Part shown: positions 24,115-32,912 of the stretch, in pieces
Layout of the letters: each line of letters begins with the position of its first letter
How positions within the stretch are numbered: position 1 is the stretch's first letter
Source of the DNA: Venenivibrio stagnispumantis
GTDB taxonomy: Bacteria > Aquificota > Aquificia > Aquificales > Hydrogenothermaceae
Length of the DNA: 64,000 nt
NCBI RefSeq assembly: GCF_900182795.1
Contig: NZ_FXTX01000004.1
Coordinates: 28,375-92,374, forward strand
Reading direction: 5' to 3'
Program-made: the position numbers and the translations under genes
The notes under the pieces: model-generated
Told to the model about the DNA's origin: nothing
The model's input: only the letters and a program-made list of their open reading frames with translations
The model's database searches: none

Positions 24115-24996
24115 TTGGTAAATGTAGGATTGATACAGACAAAAAATAGTAGCAATACAAAAGAAAATTTTGAAAAAACTGTTGAATATATAATAAAAGC
24201 AGCGAAAGATGGTGCAAATATAATATGCACCCAAGAACTTTTTAAATCTTTATATTTTTGCCAAACAGAAGATTGGGAAAATTTTAAATTGGCAGAAGAA
24301 ATAAATCCTGAAAATCAAACAATAAAAATATTATCAGAGATTGCAAAACAATATAAAGTGGTAATAATTGCTTCATTATTTGAAAAAAGAACAGCCGGAA
24401 TTTATCATAATACAGCAGTGGTTATTGATGCAGATGGAGAATATCTCGGGAAATACAGAAAAATGCATATTCCGGATGACCCACATTTTTATGAAAAATT
24501 TTATTTTACACCGGGAGATTTAGGATATAAAACATTTAAAACAAAATATGCAGATATTGGAGTTTTGATTTGCTGGGACCAATGGTATCCGGAAGCAGCA
24601 AGATTAACGGCTTTATCAGGAGCTAAAATAATTTTTTACCCAACTGCAATAGGATGGCTACCTTCAGAAAAAGAGCAGTTTGGAAAATCCCAGTATAATG
24701 CTTGGGAAACAGTCCAGAAAGGGCATGCAGTAGCAAATGGTGTTTATGTTGTGGCAGTAAATAGAACAGGATTTGAGGAATCACCGGATAAAAATGAAGG
24801 AATACAATTTTGGGGACAGAGCTTTGTTGCAAACCCTTACGGAGAAATTATAAAAAAAGCATCGGAAGACAAAGAAGAGATATTAGTTGTTCCGGTAGAT
24901 TTAGATATGATAGAAGAAGTAAGAACGGTATGGCCATTTTTTAGAGATAGAAGAATAGATAGCTATCAAGATATAACAAAAAGATTTATAGATTAA
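24115..24996 (+). CDS. aguB: N-carbamoylputrescine amidase
   Basis: A 293-residue nitrilase-superfamily hydrolase that converts N-carbamoylputrescine to putrescine, CO2 and ammonia. The Glu-Lys-Cys triad is visible as CTQELF (Glu), KYRKMHIPDDP (Lys) and GVLICWDQWYPEAARL (Cys). Length and NAWETVQKGHAVANGVYV match AguB. It starts at TTG 24115 two bases after yjbQ and is followed by aguA. Together AguA and AguB give the two-step agmatine-to-putrescine route, feeding the polyamines that thermophiles need for nucleic-acid stability. Confidence 0.92.
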   Translation: MVNVGLIQTKNSSNTKENFEKTVEYIIKAAKDGANIICTQELFKSLYFCQTEDWENFKLAEEINPENQTIKILSEIAKQYKVVIIASLFEKRTAGIYHNTAVVIDADGEYLGKYRKMHIPDDPHFYEKFYFTPGDLGYKTFKTKYADIGVLICWDQWYPEAARLTALSGAKIIFYPTAIGWLPSEKEQFGKSQYNAWETVQKGHAVANGVYVVAVNRTGFEESPDKNEGIQFWGQSFVANPYGEIIKKASEDKEEILVVPVDLDMIEEVRTVWPFFRDRRIDSYQDITKRFID

Positions 24997-25007
24997 AAGG
25001 AGAAAAT

Positions 25008-26006
25008 ATGCTTAGAATGCCGGCAGAATGGGAAAAACATAGAGGAACTTGGCTTTCTTATCCTCATAATCCGGATACATTTTTTGAAAAAATAGATAAT
25101 GTAAGAGAAAAATATGTAGAAATGATTTATTGGGTATCAAAAGGAGAAGAAGTTCATATAAATGTTAATGATGAAGAGATGGAAAATGATTTAAAAAGAA
25201 GATTACAAAAATATCCGGATTTAGATAAAAATAAAATATTTATACATAAATTTCCTACAAATGATGCATGGTGTAGAGACCACGGAGCAATCTTTGTAAA
25301 AGATGAAAATAATAATCTTATTGCCCTTGATTTTAAATTTAATGCTTGGGGAAATAAATATCCCCATGATTTAGATGACCAAATACCTCAAAAAATGGCA
25401 GAATATCTAAAAATACCTTCCATAAAAATAGATATGGTTTTAGAAGGTGGCTCAATAGATGTAAATGGAGAAGGATTACTTCTTACAACAGAAAGCTGTC
25501 TTTTAAATCCAAACAGAAATCCTAATTTATCAAAAGAAGAGATAGAGCAAAATCTTAAAAAATATTTAGGTGTAGAAAAGATTTTATGGCTAAAAGATGG
25601 TATTGTAGGCGACGATACAGACGGACATGTTGATGATATTACAAGATTTGTAGATAAAGACACAGTAATAACCATAGTAGAAGAAAATAAAAATGATGAA
25701 AATTATGAGCCACTTAAAGAAAATCTGCAAAGATTAAAATCTTTCAAAGAAATAAAAAATATAATAACATTACCTATGCCAGAGCCGGTTTATTATAAAG
25801 GAGATAGGCTTCCGGCAAGCTATGCAAATTTTTATATATCAAATTATGCAGTTATTGTGCCTATATTTAATTGCCAGCAAGATAAAATAGCTTTACAAAC
25901 CCTTCAATCAATATTTAAAGATAGGAAAGTTATTGGTATAGAAGCAAATGATATAGTAGTAGGACTTGGAACTTTTCATTGTTTAACACAGCAAATTCCG
26001 GCATAA
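25008..26006 (+). CDS. aguA: agmatine deiminase
   Basis: A 332-residue member of the guanidino-group-modifying superfamily that hydrolyses agmatine to N-carbamoylputrescine and ammonia. Typical sequence: MPAEWEKHRGTWLSYPHN, DAWCRDHGAIFV, VLEGGSIDVNGEGLLLTTESCLL, DGHVDDITRFV, and the catalytic Cys near the C-terminus in GLGTFHCLTQQIPA. Its AAAGGAG precedes ATG 25008. Located directly between aguB and ppx in one operon. Confidence 0.94.
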   Translation: MLRMPAEWEKHRGTWLSYPHNPDTFFEKIDNVREKYVEMIYWVSKGEEVHINVNDEEMENDLKRRLQKYPDLDKNKIFIHKFPTNDAWCRDHGAIFVKDENNNLIALDFKFNAWGNKYPHDLDDQIPQKMAEYLKIPSIKIDMVLEGGSIDVNGEGLLLTTESCLLNPNRNPNLSKEEIEQNLKKYLGVEKILWLKDGIVGDDTDGHVDDITRFVDKDTVITIVEENKNDENYEPLKENLQRLKSFKEIKNIITLPMPEPVYYKGDRLPASYANFYISNYAVIVPIFNCQQDKIALQTLQSIFKDRKVIGIEANDIVVGLGTFHCLTQQIPA

Positions 26007-26016
26007 AGAGGTAAAA

Positions 26017-26985
26017 ATGAATAAAGTAGCAGTTATAGATATAGGAACATATTCAACCAGAATGCTTATAGCATCTTACCAGCTTAAAGAAACCTTAGAA
26101 GAAAGTATAAAAACAATAAAAGATATTTTATCTCTTGGAAAAATAACATCTCTTGGAAAAAAAGTTCAGGAAACCGGATATATCCAGCAAGAATCAATGC
26201 TTGAAACACTTACAGTTTTAAAAGAGTATGTTATGATGGCCAAAGAGTATAAAGTAGAAAATATAATAGCCTCTGCAACCCAAGCTTGCAGAATAGCAAA
26301 AAATGCTTCAGAATTTTTACTTAAAGTAAAATCTCTTGGAATAGATGTATCCGTAATATCCGGTGAAGAAGAAGCAAAATTATCATTTTTGGCCACGGCC
26401 TATGGGGTTATGCCTGAAAGCTCTTTCGTAGTAATAGACCAAGGGGGCGGAAGCACAGAATTTGCCTATGGTAAAAAAGAAGATGAAAAATATAAACTAA
26501 TAAAAGCAATATCTTTTCCTTTTGGAATAGTTAATCTAACGGAAAAATATATAAAATCAGACCCACCAAAAGAAGAAGAAATAAACCAAATGAGAAAATA
26601 TCTCAAAGAACAAATAAAAATAGCATACCAAGATATGAAGGATACAAAAGAAATAATAGGGCTTGGTGGAACTATAACAACAGTTATGGCTCTTGAAAAA
26701 CATATATATCCTTATGATTCTTCCAAAATTCATAACCAGATACTTACATTTGAAGCAATAGACAGATGGCTTAATAAATTATCAAAAATGACAATCCAAG
26801 AAAGAAAAGCTATTCCAATGATAGAAGATAAAAGAGCAGAAGCAATAATATCCGGAATAGTTATATTCCATACAGCAATGCAGATATTTAATGCAGATAA
26901 AATAAAAATCAGTGAATATGGTTTAAGACATGGAAGATTAATTAAATATATTGCAGATAAGTTAAATTTAGATTTAGGAGTTTAG
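26017..26985 (+). CDS. ppx: Ppx/GppA phosphatase (exopolyphosphatase type)
   Basis: A 322-residue member of the ASKHA Ppx/GppA family, short form without the C-terminal HD domain. Motifs: AVIDIGTYSTRMLIA (phosphate 1 loop), VISGEEEAKLSFL, VIDQGGGSTEFAYG (phosphate 2), GLGGTITTVMALE. It hydrolyses either polyphosphate ends or pppGpp; short forms tend to be polyphosphatases but the sequence does not decide. Operon member between aguA and thiL. Confidence 0.88.
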   Translation: MNKVAVIDIGTYSTRMLIASYQLKETLEESIKTIKDILSLGKITSLGKKVQETGYIQQESMLETLTVLKEYVMMAKEYKVENIIASATQACRIAKNASEFLLKVKSLGIDVSVISGEEEAKLSFLATAYGVMPESSFVVIDQGGGSTEFAYGKKEDEKYKLIKAISFPFGIVNLTEKYIKSDPPKEEEINQMRKYLKEQIKIAYQDMKDTKEIIGLGGTITTVMALEKHIYPYDSSKIHNQILTFEAIDRWLNKLSKMTIQERKAIPMIEDKRAEAIISGIVIFHTAMQIFNADKIKISEYGLRHGRLIKYIADKLNLDLGV

Positions 26986-26987
26986 AT

Positions 26988-27917
26988 TTGAAGATTGGAG
27001 ATATTGGAGAGTTTGGATTAATAGATAGGTTATCTTCTATTATAAAGACAGATGATAAAGATGTTATTGTAGGAATAGGAGATGATACTGCCTGTGTTAA
27101 TATTAACGGGAAGCTAATATTATTTACTGTTGATATTCAGGTAGAAAATACCCATTTTATTAAAGATAAAATAAATCCGGAATATCTTGGTTGGAAGCTT
27201 GCAACAACAAACGTTAGCGATATAGTAGCCTGTGGTGGCGTTCCAAGATGGAGTTTAATATCATTTACAGCATCAAAAGATACAGATTTATCATTTATAG
27301 AAGCCGTTTATAAAGGAATAAAAGAAGCAATAGATTATTATAAATTTTCCGTAATTGGTGGAAATATCTCTTCTTCAGATAAGCTTGCTTTTGATATGTT
27401 TTTTGTAGGAGAAACGGAAAGATTTGTCGGAAGGGATACTGCAAAAGTTGGTGATTTTGTTTATTTATCTGCACCTGTTGGATTATCAAGGGCAGGTTTA
27501 GAGCTTATATTAAATAAACAAGATATTAAAGAAGATTTTGAAGAAAAACTGATTTTAAACCATTATAAACCGGTAGCAAGGATAGATTTAAAAGATACAA
27601 TTTTAAAATATGCCAATAGCTGTATAGATATTAGCGATGGACTTGTGCAAGATTTATACCATATTTCCGAAAAAAGTAATGTAAAAATAGTTTTGCAAAA
27701 AGATAAATTACCGATAGACCAATCTCTTCTTGAATTTTGTAATAAATACAATAAGGATATTTATGATTATATACTTTATGGCGGGGAAGATTACCAAATA
27801 GTTTTAACATCAGATAAAGAGTTAAATAATATGCTTAAAATAGGATATATAGAAGAAGGAAGCGGTGTTTATTTAGATAACACCAAACTTCCCAAGAAAG
27901 GATTTAACCATTTTTAA
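26988..27917 (+). CDS. thiL: thiamine-monophosphate kinase
   Basis: A 309-residue ThiL of the PurM/AIR-synthase superfamily, which phosphorylates thiamine phosphate to thiamine diphosphate. Motifs: GIGDDTACV, LFTVDIQVENTHF, ATTNVSDIVACGGVP, CIDISDGLVQDL and LYGGEDYQIVL. It begins at TTG 26988 two bases after ppx, using TAGGAG inside the ppx end. Its 3' end overlaps the convergent KaiC gene by 4 bases. It is slightly short at the C-terminus but all binding motifs are present. Confidence 0.92.
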   Translation: MKIGDIGEFGLIDRLSSIIKTDDKDVIVGIGDDTACVNINGKLILFTVDIQVENTHFIKDKINPEYLGWKLATTNVSDIVACGGVPRWSLISFTASKDTDLSFIEAVYKGIKEAIDYYKFSVIGGNISSSDKLAFDMFFVGETERFVGRDTAKVGDFVYLSAPVGLSRAGLELILNKQDIKEDFEEKLILNHYKPVARIDLKDTILKYANSCIDISDGLVQDLYHISEKSNVKIVLQKDKLPIDQSLLEFCNKYNKDIYDYILYGGEDYQIVLTSDKELNNMLKIGYIEEGSGVYLDNTKLPKKGFNHF

Positions 27918-28795
27918 CCACCGGTTAAAGGTTCACCTATCTTAACAAGACCAAGTTCTGTTATCTCCATAAATCTTGTTCTTGTATCATGTCCGCACAT
28001 TCTGCAACCATCTATTCTGAATAATCTAACTATCTCTCCGATTGGCTTTTTGTAAAGTTTAGATTGGGTAGGTGTTAATATTAGCTCTTTTGCCAATACC
28101 ATAGAACAATCTACTATATGGCTTATGGCATATCCACCGGCTGCCTCTGCTGTTAATTCTTCATGTCCGCTTCTTTTCTGGGAAACAAATAAAGCAGTTT
28201 GATACCATTTTTTCATAAAGTTAAATAACTGCCTTACAACTGTTCTTGCCATCATCTCTTTTGATTCATATAAACCTGTTACAGAATCTATTAGTGTATG
28301 TTTTACTTTATAATTTTTTATGGCAAAAGCAAGGGTAGCAAGTAAATTAGGTATATTTTCCCTTAAAGAAGTATGGGAAGCGGCATCTATTAAGATAATT
28401 TTATTTTCAATCTCTTCAAAATTTATTCCCATTGCTGTAGCCCTTTCCCTTAAACCAACAGTAACAAATGGAGCCGGAGATTCTACTGTTATAAATGCTA
28501 CTGCTTCACCTCTTGAAGCTTGTGTTACTGCATATTGCTCAACCATAAGGGATTTACCGGTGTCAGATACACCGGTTATATTAGTTACAGAATAGGCAGG
28601 AATTCCGCCGAGAGATTTTTTTATAACTTTTCCATCCTTTATTTCAGCAGAGAAAAAAAGATTATCTAATCCTTCTATACCAGTAGGAACTCCATAAAGT
28701 TTTGGAGCTTTTTTTAAAGCCTCTCCTGCTACCCAAATACCTTCTTCTATAACCTTTGGTTTTTCATATCCTTCAGTTTTTTCAAACTCATCCAT
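27914..28795 (-). CDS. KaiC-domain (RecA-superfamily) ATPase
   Basis: A 293-residue single KaiC-type domain: TGIEGLDNLFF, Walker A GVSDTGKS, VAFITVESPAPF, Walker B region HTLIDSVTGL, FVSQKR. The C-terminal part has a Cys-x2-Cys (CRMCGHDTR). It belongs to the group of archaeal-type KaiC homologues encoded next to a dedicated regulator, not to cyanobacterial clock KaiC. The upstream gene, one base away, is that regulator type, so both make one operon. Function in Aquificota is unknown; signalling or transcriptional control has been proposed from context. Confidence 0.82.
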   Translation of the reverse strand: MDEFEKTEGYEKPKVIEEGIWVAGEALKKAPKLYGVPTGIEGLDNLFFSAEIKDGKVIKKSLGGIPAYSVTNITGVSDTGKSLMVEQYAVTQASRGEAVAFITVESPAPFVTVGLRERATAMGINFEEIENKIILIDAASHTSLRENIPNLLATLAFAIKNYKVKHTLIDSVTGLYESKEMMARTVVRQLFNFMKKWYQTALFVSQKRSGHEELTAEAAGGYAISHIVDCSMVLAKELILTPTQSKLYKKPIGEIVRLFRIDGCRMCGHDTRTRFMEITELGLVKIGEPLTGG

Positions 28796-28796
28796 C

Positions 28797-29432
28797 TTAC
28801 TCTACCCCGTGCATTTTTAAATTTTCTTTTATTTTATGTAAAAGCTCTGCAGGGTTTTTAACAGGATATTCTATCTCTGCTAAAACTTCTGATGCATCTC
28901 TACCTTTTATTTTGATATCTGCAACCTTTTGAATAATATCATCCTTAGAGTTAATAGGAAAATCTGTTCCTTTAATTCTTTTTAATAATAGATATGCCCA
29001 AGGAATATCAAGAGCTGTTGCTACAATACCGGCATATTCTAGTAAAAGTTTTGATTCTTCATGGCCTTCTTTTACAAGTTTGTAAGCCAATTTAGCCAAA
29101 CCACCTGCTGTATGAACTTTTAATTCTTTTTTTTCTTCTTCTGTAAGTTCTTCTATTCTTTTAATTTTTTCAATGGCTAAATTAGGGTCAGCTCTTAATA
29201 TATTTCTTACTGTTTGTTTTGTGAGACCTACAAAATCTGCAATCTCTTCTTCTGTTTTAAGATATTCTTCTCTTAAAACTACTGCAAATGAAGCTCTGGC
29301 AAGAGATGGAAGCCATGTTAAAGTCTTATACTCTGCTAATTTTTGAAGCCCTCCAATTAAATCAATAGATTTTAAAAATACTCTAAGAACCAAAGTTTCA
29401 ACATCTACATTGACCGGTTGTAAAATCACCAT
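28797..29432 (-). CDS. regulator paired with KaiC-domain protein (near_KaiC family)
   Basis: A 211-residue protein with a helix-turn-helix-like segment (EEEIADFVGLTKQTVRNIL, residues ~61-79), preceded by WLPSLARASFAVVLREEY and followed by a mostly helical region with AGGLAKLAYKLVKEG. The combination and the position directly before a KaiC-type gene match the 'near_KaiC' probable regulatory family described mainly from archaea and some thermophiles. It may bind DNA as a switch under control of the ATPase. Divergent from metE. Family recall is from memory, so the label is moderate. Confidence 0.7.
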   Translation of the reverse strand: MVILQPVNVDVETLVLRVFLKSIDLIGGLQKLAEYKTLTWLPSLARASFAVVLREEYLKTEEEIADFVGLTKQTVRNILRADPNLAIEKIKRIEELTEEEKKELKVHTAGGLAKLAYKLVKEGHEESKLLLEYAGIVATALDIPWAYLLLKRIKGTDFPINSKDDIIQKVADIKIKGRDASEVLAEIEYPVKNPAELLHKIKENLKMHGVE

Positions 29433-29523
29433 CTCTCATTCCTCCTGTAATTAAATTTTTTATAAATTTAAATATAAAAAAAACAATTGTGAAATGCAAT
29501 ATAAAATTAAATTTTTAAAATAT

Positions 29524-29531
29524 GCTATAAT
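29524..29531 (+). promoter_or_regulatory. metE extended -10
   Basis: GCTATAAT within TATGCTATAAT, an extended -10 (TGnTATAAT), 31 bases before metE's ATG. No -35-like sequence lies 17 bases upstream; extended -10 promoters can do without one. I looked for a riboswitch (SAM or cobalamin) in the ~130-base divergent region and found no such stem pattern. Confidence 0.55.
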
Positions 29532-29562
29532 TTTTTCAAAATTTCTTTGTAGGAGGAAACTT

Positions 29563-31872
29563 ATGCCAATTAAAACAACGGTTTTTGATTATCCGAAAAT
29601 AGGGCCAAACAGAGAACTAAAAAAAGCAGTAGAAAGCTACTGGAAAAAAGAGATTTCTAAAGAAGAATTATATAAACAGGCAGAAAATATAAATCTTGGA
29701 AGAATAAACACAATAAAAAATGCCGGAATAGATATAATTCCTTCAAATGATTTTTCTTTATATGATTTTATTTTAGATTTATCAACAATGTTTAATGTAA
29801 TCCCTGAAAGATTTAAAAATATAGAAGATGGTTTGGATAGATATTTTGCAATGGCAAGAGGCAGTAAAGATGCAGTAGCCTGTGAAATGACAAAATGGTT
29901 TGATACAAATTATCATTATATTGTTCCTGAACTTACAGGCAATTTTAAATTGTTAAAAAATAGACCTCTTGAATCATACAAAGATATAAAAGAAAAATTA
30001 AATATTGAAACAAAACCTGTTCTTGTAGGGCCTTTTACCTATATATATCTTGGAAAAGTTTATGAAAGAAAAGAAGGCTCATTACTTATGCATATGGTAA
30101 AAGCAAATGAAAGTATCAAATTTAAACCATTTTTATTTGAAATAGCTTCTATATATAATGAGCTCTTATCAGAGCTTGAAGAAGCCGGAGTAAAAGAAGT
30201 TCAGCTTGATGAGCCTGCACTTGTTTTAGATTTAACAGAAGAAGAAACAAATGCATTAATAGAAGCTTACCAAATAGTGATGCATAATATTAAAAATCTA
30301 AAAGTTTATGTTCAAACATATTATGAATCTTTATCTAACTATGAAAAAATAGTAAATGAACTTCCGGTATCCGGTATAGGACTTGATTTTGTTGTAAATG
30401 ATGAAAATCTGGAAAATATAAGAAAATATGGATTTCCAAAAGGTAAAACCTTAATTGCAGGAATTGTATCCGGAAGAGACCCTTGGAAAACAGATTATAA
30501 AAAAGCAGTATCCCTTGTAAAAGAGCTTATAAATATAGTAGGAGAAGATAATTTAATCATATCAAATGCAGCCCCATTATTCCATCTTCCTGTATCCTTA
30601 GAGCCTGAAAAAGGACATCTTCCAGAAAATCTCATTAAATTATTATCTTTTGCTAATGAAAGACTTGAAGAATTAACTACAATAAGAGATATAATCAATA
30701 ATAATAAAGAAATACCGGAGCAAAATTTACAAGAGCTTAGAGATAGCTTTAAAAATGAAGAAGTTAGAAAAGCTATATCAAATATAGATGAAAGTAAGAT
30801 AGGAAGAAAAGAAGATTTCAAAACAAGATATAAAAAACAGATACAGCTTCTTGGTCTTCCAAGATTTCCAACCACAACAATAGGTAGTTTTCCTCAAACT
30901 CAAGAAGTTAGAAAGAAAAGGGCAGATTACAGAGCCGGAAGAATTACAAAAGAAGAGTATGAAGAATTTATTAAAAAACAGATAGAATATGTAATAAAAT
31001 TACAGGAAGAGCTTGAGCTTGATGTATTGGTGCATGGAGAGTTTGAAAGAACAGATATGGTTGAGTTTTTCGGAGAAAAGATGAATGGCTTTGCATTTAC
31101 AAAAAATGGATGGGTTCAATCTTATGGTTCAAGATGTGTAAGACCACCTATAATATATTCCGATGTATCAAGACCAGAGCCAATGACTGTAAAAGAAATT
31201 ACTTATGCCCAATCTTTAACAAACAAACCTGTGAAAGGAATGTTAACAGGTCCGGTTACTATACTAAACTGGTCTTTTTACAGAAAAGATATTCCGAAGA
31301 AAGAAATAGCATATCAAATAGCATTGGCTCTAAAAGAAGAAGTATTAGATTTAGAAAAAGCAGGAATTAAGATTATTCAGATAGATGAACCGGCATTTAG
31401 AGAAGGATTACCTCTCAAAAAAGCAAAACAAAAAGAGTATTTAGATTGGGCAGTAAAAGCATTTAAATTATCAAATGATACAGTTAAGGAAGAAACCCAG
31501 ATACATACCCATATGTGCTACTCAGAATTTAACGAGATTATAGAATATATTTATGCAATGGATGCAGATGTTATATCAATAGAAGCATCAAGAAGTAAAG
31601 GGGAAATATTAGAAGCCTTTGAAAAATTCAATTATGACCACGGCATAGGTCTTGGTGTTTATGATATTCACTCTCCAAGAATACCTTCAGTTGAAGAAAT
31701 GCTTGAAATTGCCGAAAGGTCTGTAAAGGTTATAGATAAAAATCTAATCTGGATAAATCCGGATTGTGGATTAAAAACAAGAGGATATGAAGAAACAATA
31801 CCAGCACTTAAAAATATGGTTCAAGTTGCAAAAATTATGAGGGAAAAATACGGCAAAAATTACGATTGGTAA
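29563..31872 (+). CDS. metE: cobalamin-independent methionine synthase
   Basis: A 769-residue MetE, which transfers a methyl group from methyltetrahydropteroyltriglutamate to homocysteine. Two related barrels: the N-terminal half with FDYPKIGPNRELKKAVE and a C-terminal half with FPTTTIGSFPQTQEVRKKR, VHGEFERTDMVEFFGE, IQIDEPAFREGLPL and zinc ligands in HTHMCYSEFNEI and the later NPDCGLKTR. I chose ATG 29563 with AGGAGG directly upstream; the frame stays open for 69 bases further but lies in the promoter region. Confidence 0.95.
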   Translation: MPIKTTVFDYPKIGPNRELKKAVESYWKKEISKEELYKQAENINLGRINTIKNAGIDIIPSNDFSLYDFILDLSTMFNVIPERFKNIEDGLDRYFAMARGSKDAVACEMTKWFDTNYHYIVPELTGNFKLLKNRPLESYKDIKEKLNIETKPVLVGPFTYIYLGKVYERKEGSLLMHMVKANESIKFKPFLFEIASIYNELLSELEEAGVKEVQLDEPALVLDLTEEETNALIEAYQIVMHNIKNLKVYVQTYYESLSNYEKIVNELPVSGIGLDFVVNDENLENIRKYGFPKGKTLIAGIVSGRDPWKTDYKKAVSLVKELINIVGEDNLIISNAAPLFHLPVSLEPEKGHLPENLIKLLSFANERLEELTTIRDIINNNKEIPEQNLQELRDSFKNEEVRKAISNIDESKIGRKEDFKTRYKKQIQLLGLPRFPTTTIGSFPQTQEVRKKRADYRAGRITKEEYEEFIKKQIEYVIKLQEELELDVLVHGEFERTDMVEFFGEKMNGFAFTKNGWVQSYGSRCVRPPIIYSDVSRPEPMTVKEITYAQSLTNKPVKGMLTGPVTILNWSFYRKDIPKKEIAYQIALALKEEVLDLEKAGIKIIQIDEPAFREGLPLKKAKQKEYLDWAVKAFKLSNDTVKEETQIHTHMCYSEFNEIIEYIYAMDADVISIEASRSKGEILEAFEKFNYDHGIGLGVYDIHSPRIPSVEEMLEIAERSVKVIDKNLIWINPDCGLKTRGYEETIPALKNMVQVAKIMREKYGKNYDW

Positions 31873-31888
31873 AAAATAGGAGAAAGAG

Positions 31889-32536
31889 ATGGCAAGGTTA
31901 TTATTAATATTAAACATCATACTTGTCATCTCTTCTTTTTCTTTTGCCGGTTATGTATGTATAGAGACAGAAGAAGGTGCTAAAAGCTGTTATACCGTAA
32001 GAGAATATAAACCTGAGAATGGAAAAAAAGTAAAAAAGACAAACTATTCTACAAAAAATAATAGTAATACTACAAATATAACCAACATAAATTCAATGCA
32101 ATTAAATGAATGCTTTTTATCAGCAGCTAATAGATATAATATTCCGGTAGCTTTACTTTATGCAATAGCAAAAGTAGAAAGCGGATTTAGACCTTATGTT
32201 ATAAATATAAACTCAAATGGAAAATCAATAAAAGTTATAAATCCTTCAAATTATGAAGAAGCAGTAAAAACCTTAGAATATCTATATAATAGCGGATATA
32301 ATTTTGATGTTGGGATAGGACAGATAAATATATGGAATATAAAAAGACTTAGATTAAATTATGCAGATTTATTAGACCCTTGTAAAAATATACATGTTTC
32401 TGCTTATATTCTTAAAGAAAATGTAGATAGATACGGACTTACTTGGGATGCCATATGGAGATATAACGGCAGAAAAGATTATGCCTTCAAAGTTTATAAA
32501 GCTCTCTTACAAATTGGTGCATTCGCAAAAAGATAA
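31889..32536 (+). CDS. exported lytic transglycosylase (VirB1/IagB-like)
   Basis: A 215-residue protein: signal peptide (1-20, ending FAGYVC region), a variable Asn/Lys-rich linker (~45-70), and a small SLT domain with Glu in LLYAIAKVESGFRP, GIGQINIWNIKRL and SAYILKENVDRYG. Short SLT proteins of this type (VirB1, IagB, PilT-associated) open local gaps in peptidoglycan for secretion systems or pili. A type II secretion operon lies at 57-63 kb, but no direct link is visible. It follows metE by 16 bases with AGGAGAAAG before the ATG. Confidence 0.78.
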   Translation: MARLLLILNIILVISSFSFAGYVCIETEEGAKSCYTVREYKPENGKKVKKTNYSTKNNSNTTNITNINSMQLNECFLSAANRYNIPVALLYAIAKVESGFRPYVININSNGKSIKVINPSNYEEAVKTLEYLYNSGYNFDVGIGQINIWNIKRLRLNYADLLDPCKNIHVSAYILKENVDRYGLTWDAIWRYNGRKDYAFKVYKALLQIGAFAKR

Positions 32537-32564
32537 ATAAATATTGAAAAAAAAGAGATTAAAG

Positions 32565-32909
32565 ATGAATTTGAAAGAATGGTTGGAAGAAAATAAATAT
32601 GATACTGAACGTATTTATTATGGATTATTATTAGACCTGTCCTACTATCTAAAAGAGTTTATGATTGAAAAAGGATTAAATAAAAAACAATTAGCAGAAA
32701 AAATGGGAGTTTCTCCGGCTTATATTACAAAGATTTTTAGCGGTCAAAACATCTCTCTAAAAACAGTATCTAAAATATTATCTGCTTTAGAAATAGATGC
32801 CGGCATAAAATTAATTAATAGAGAAAAAGAACAAATAAACTCCAAGAAGGAACGAGAAAATTTAGAGTTAAAGCAAAAAAGTAAAAAAACGTTAGAAATT
32901 GTTAAATAA
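32565..32909 (+). CDS. XRE-family helix-turn-helix regulator
   Basis: A ~114-residue protein with a clear XRE/Cro HTH at ~35-85: LNKKQLAEKMGVSPAYITKIFSG and NISLKTVSKILSALEID. The C-terminus is a Lys/Glu-rich tail. HigA-type antitoxins have this shape, but no toxin gene is adjacent. I chose ATG 32565; a TTG at 32544 lacks a ribosome-binding site. It stands downstream of the transglycosylase and convergent with mtaD. Confidence 0.72.
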   Translation: MNLKEWLEENKYDTERIYYGLLLDLSYYLKEFMIEKGLNKKQLAEKMGVSPAYITKIFSGQNISLKTVSKILSALEIDAGIKLINREKEQINSKKERENLELKQKSKKTLEIVK

Positions 32910-32912
32910 ATT

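Noticed and set aside
29433..29562. Riboswitch in front of metE
   Set aside because: Only about 130 AT-rich bases, promoter included; no SAM- or cobalamin-type conserved blocks.
31110..31370. Basic 86-residue plus-strand frame inside metE
   Set aside because: Out-of-frame shadow of conserved metE sequence; no start signals.
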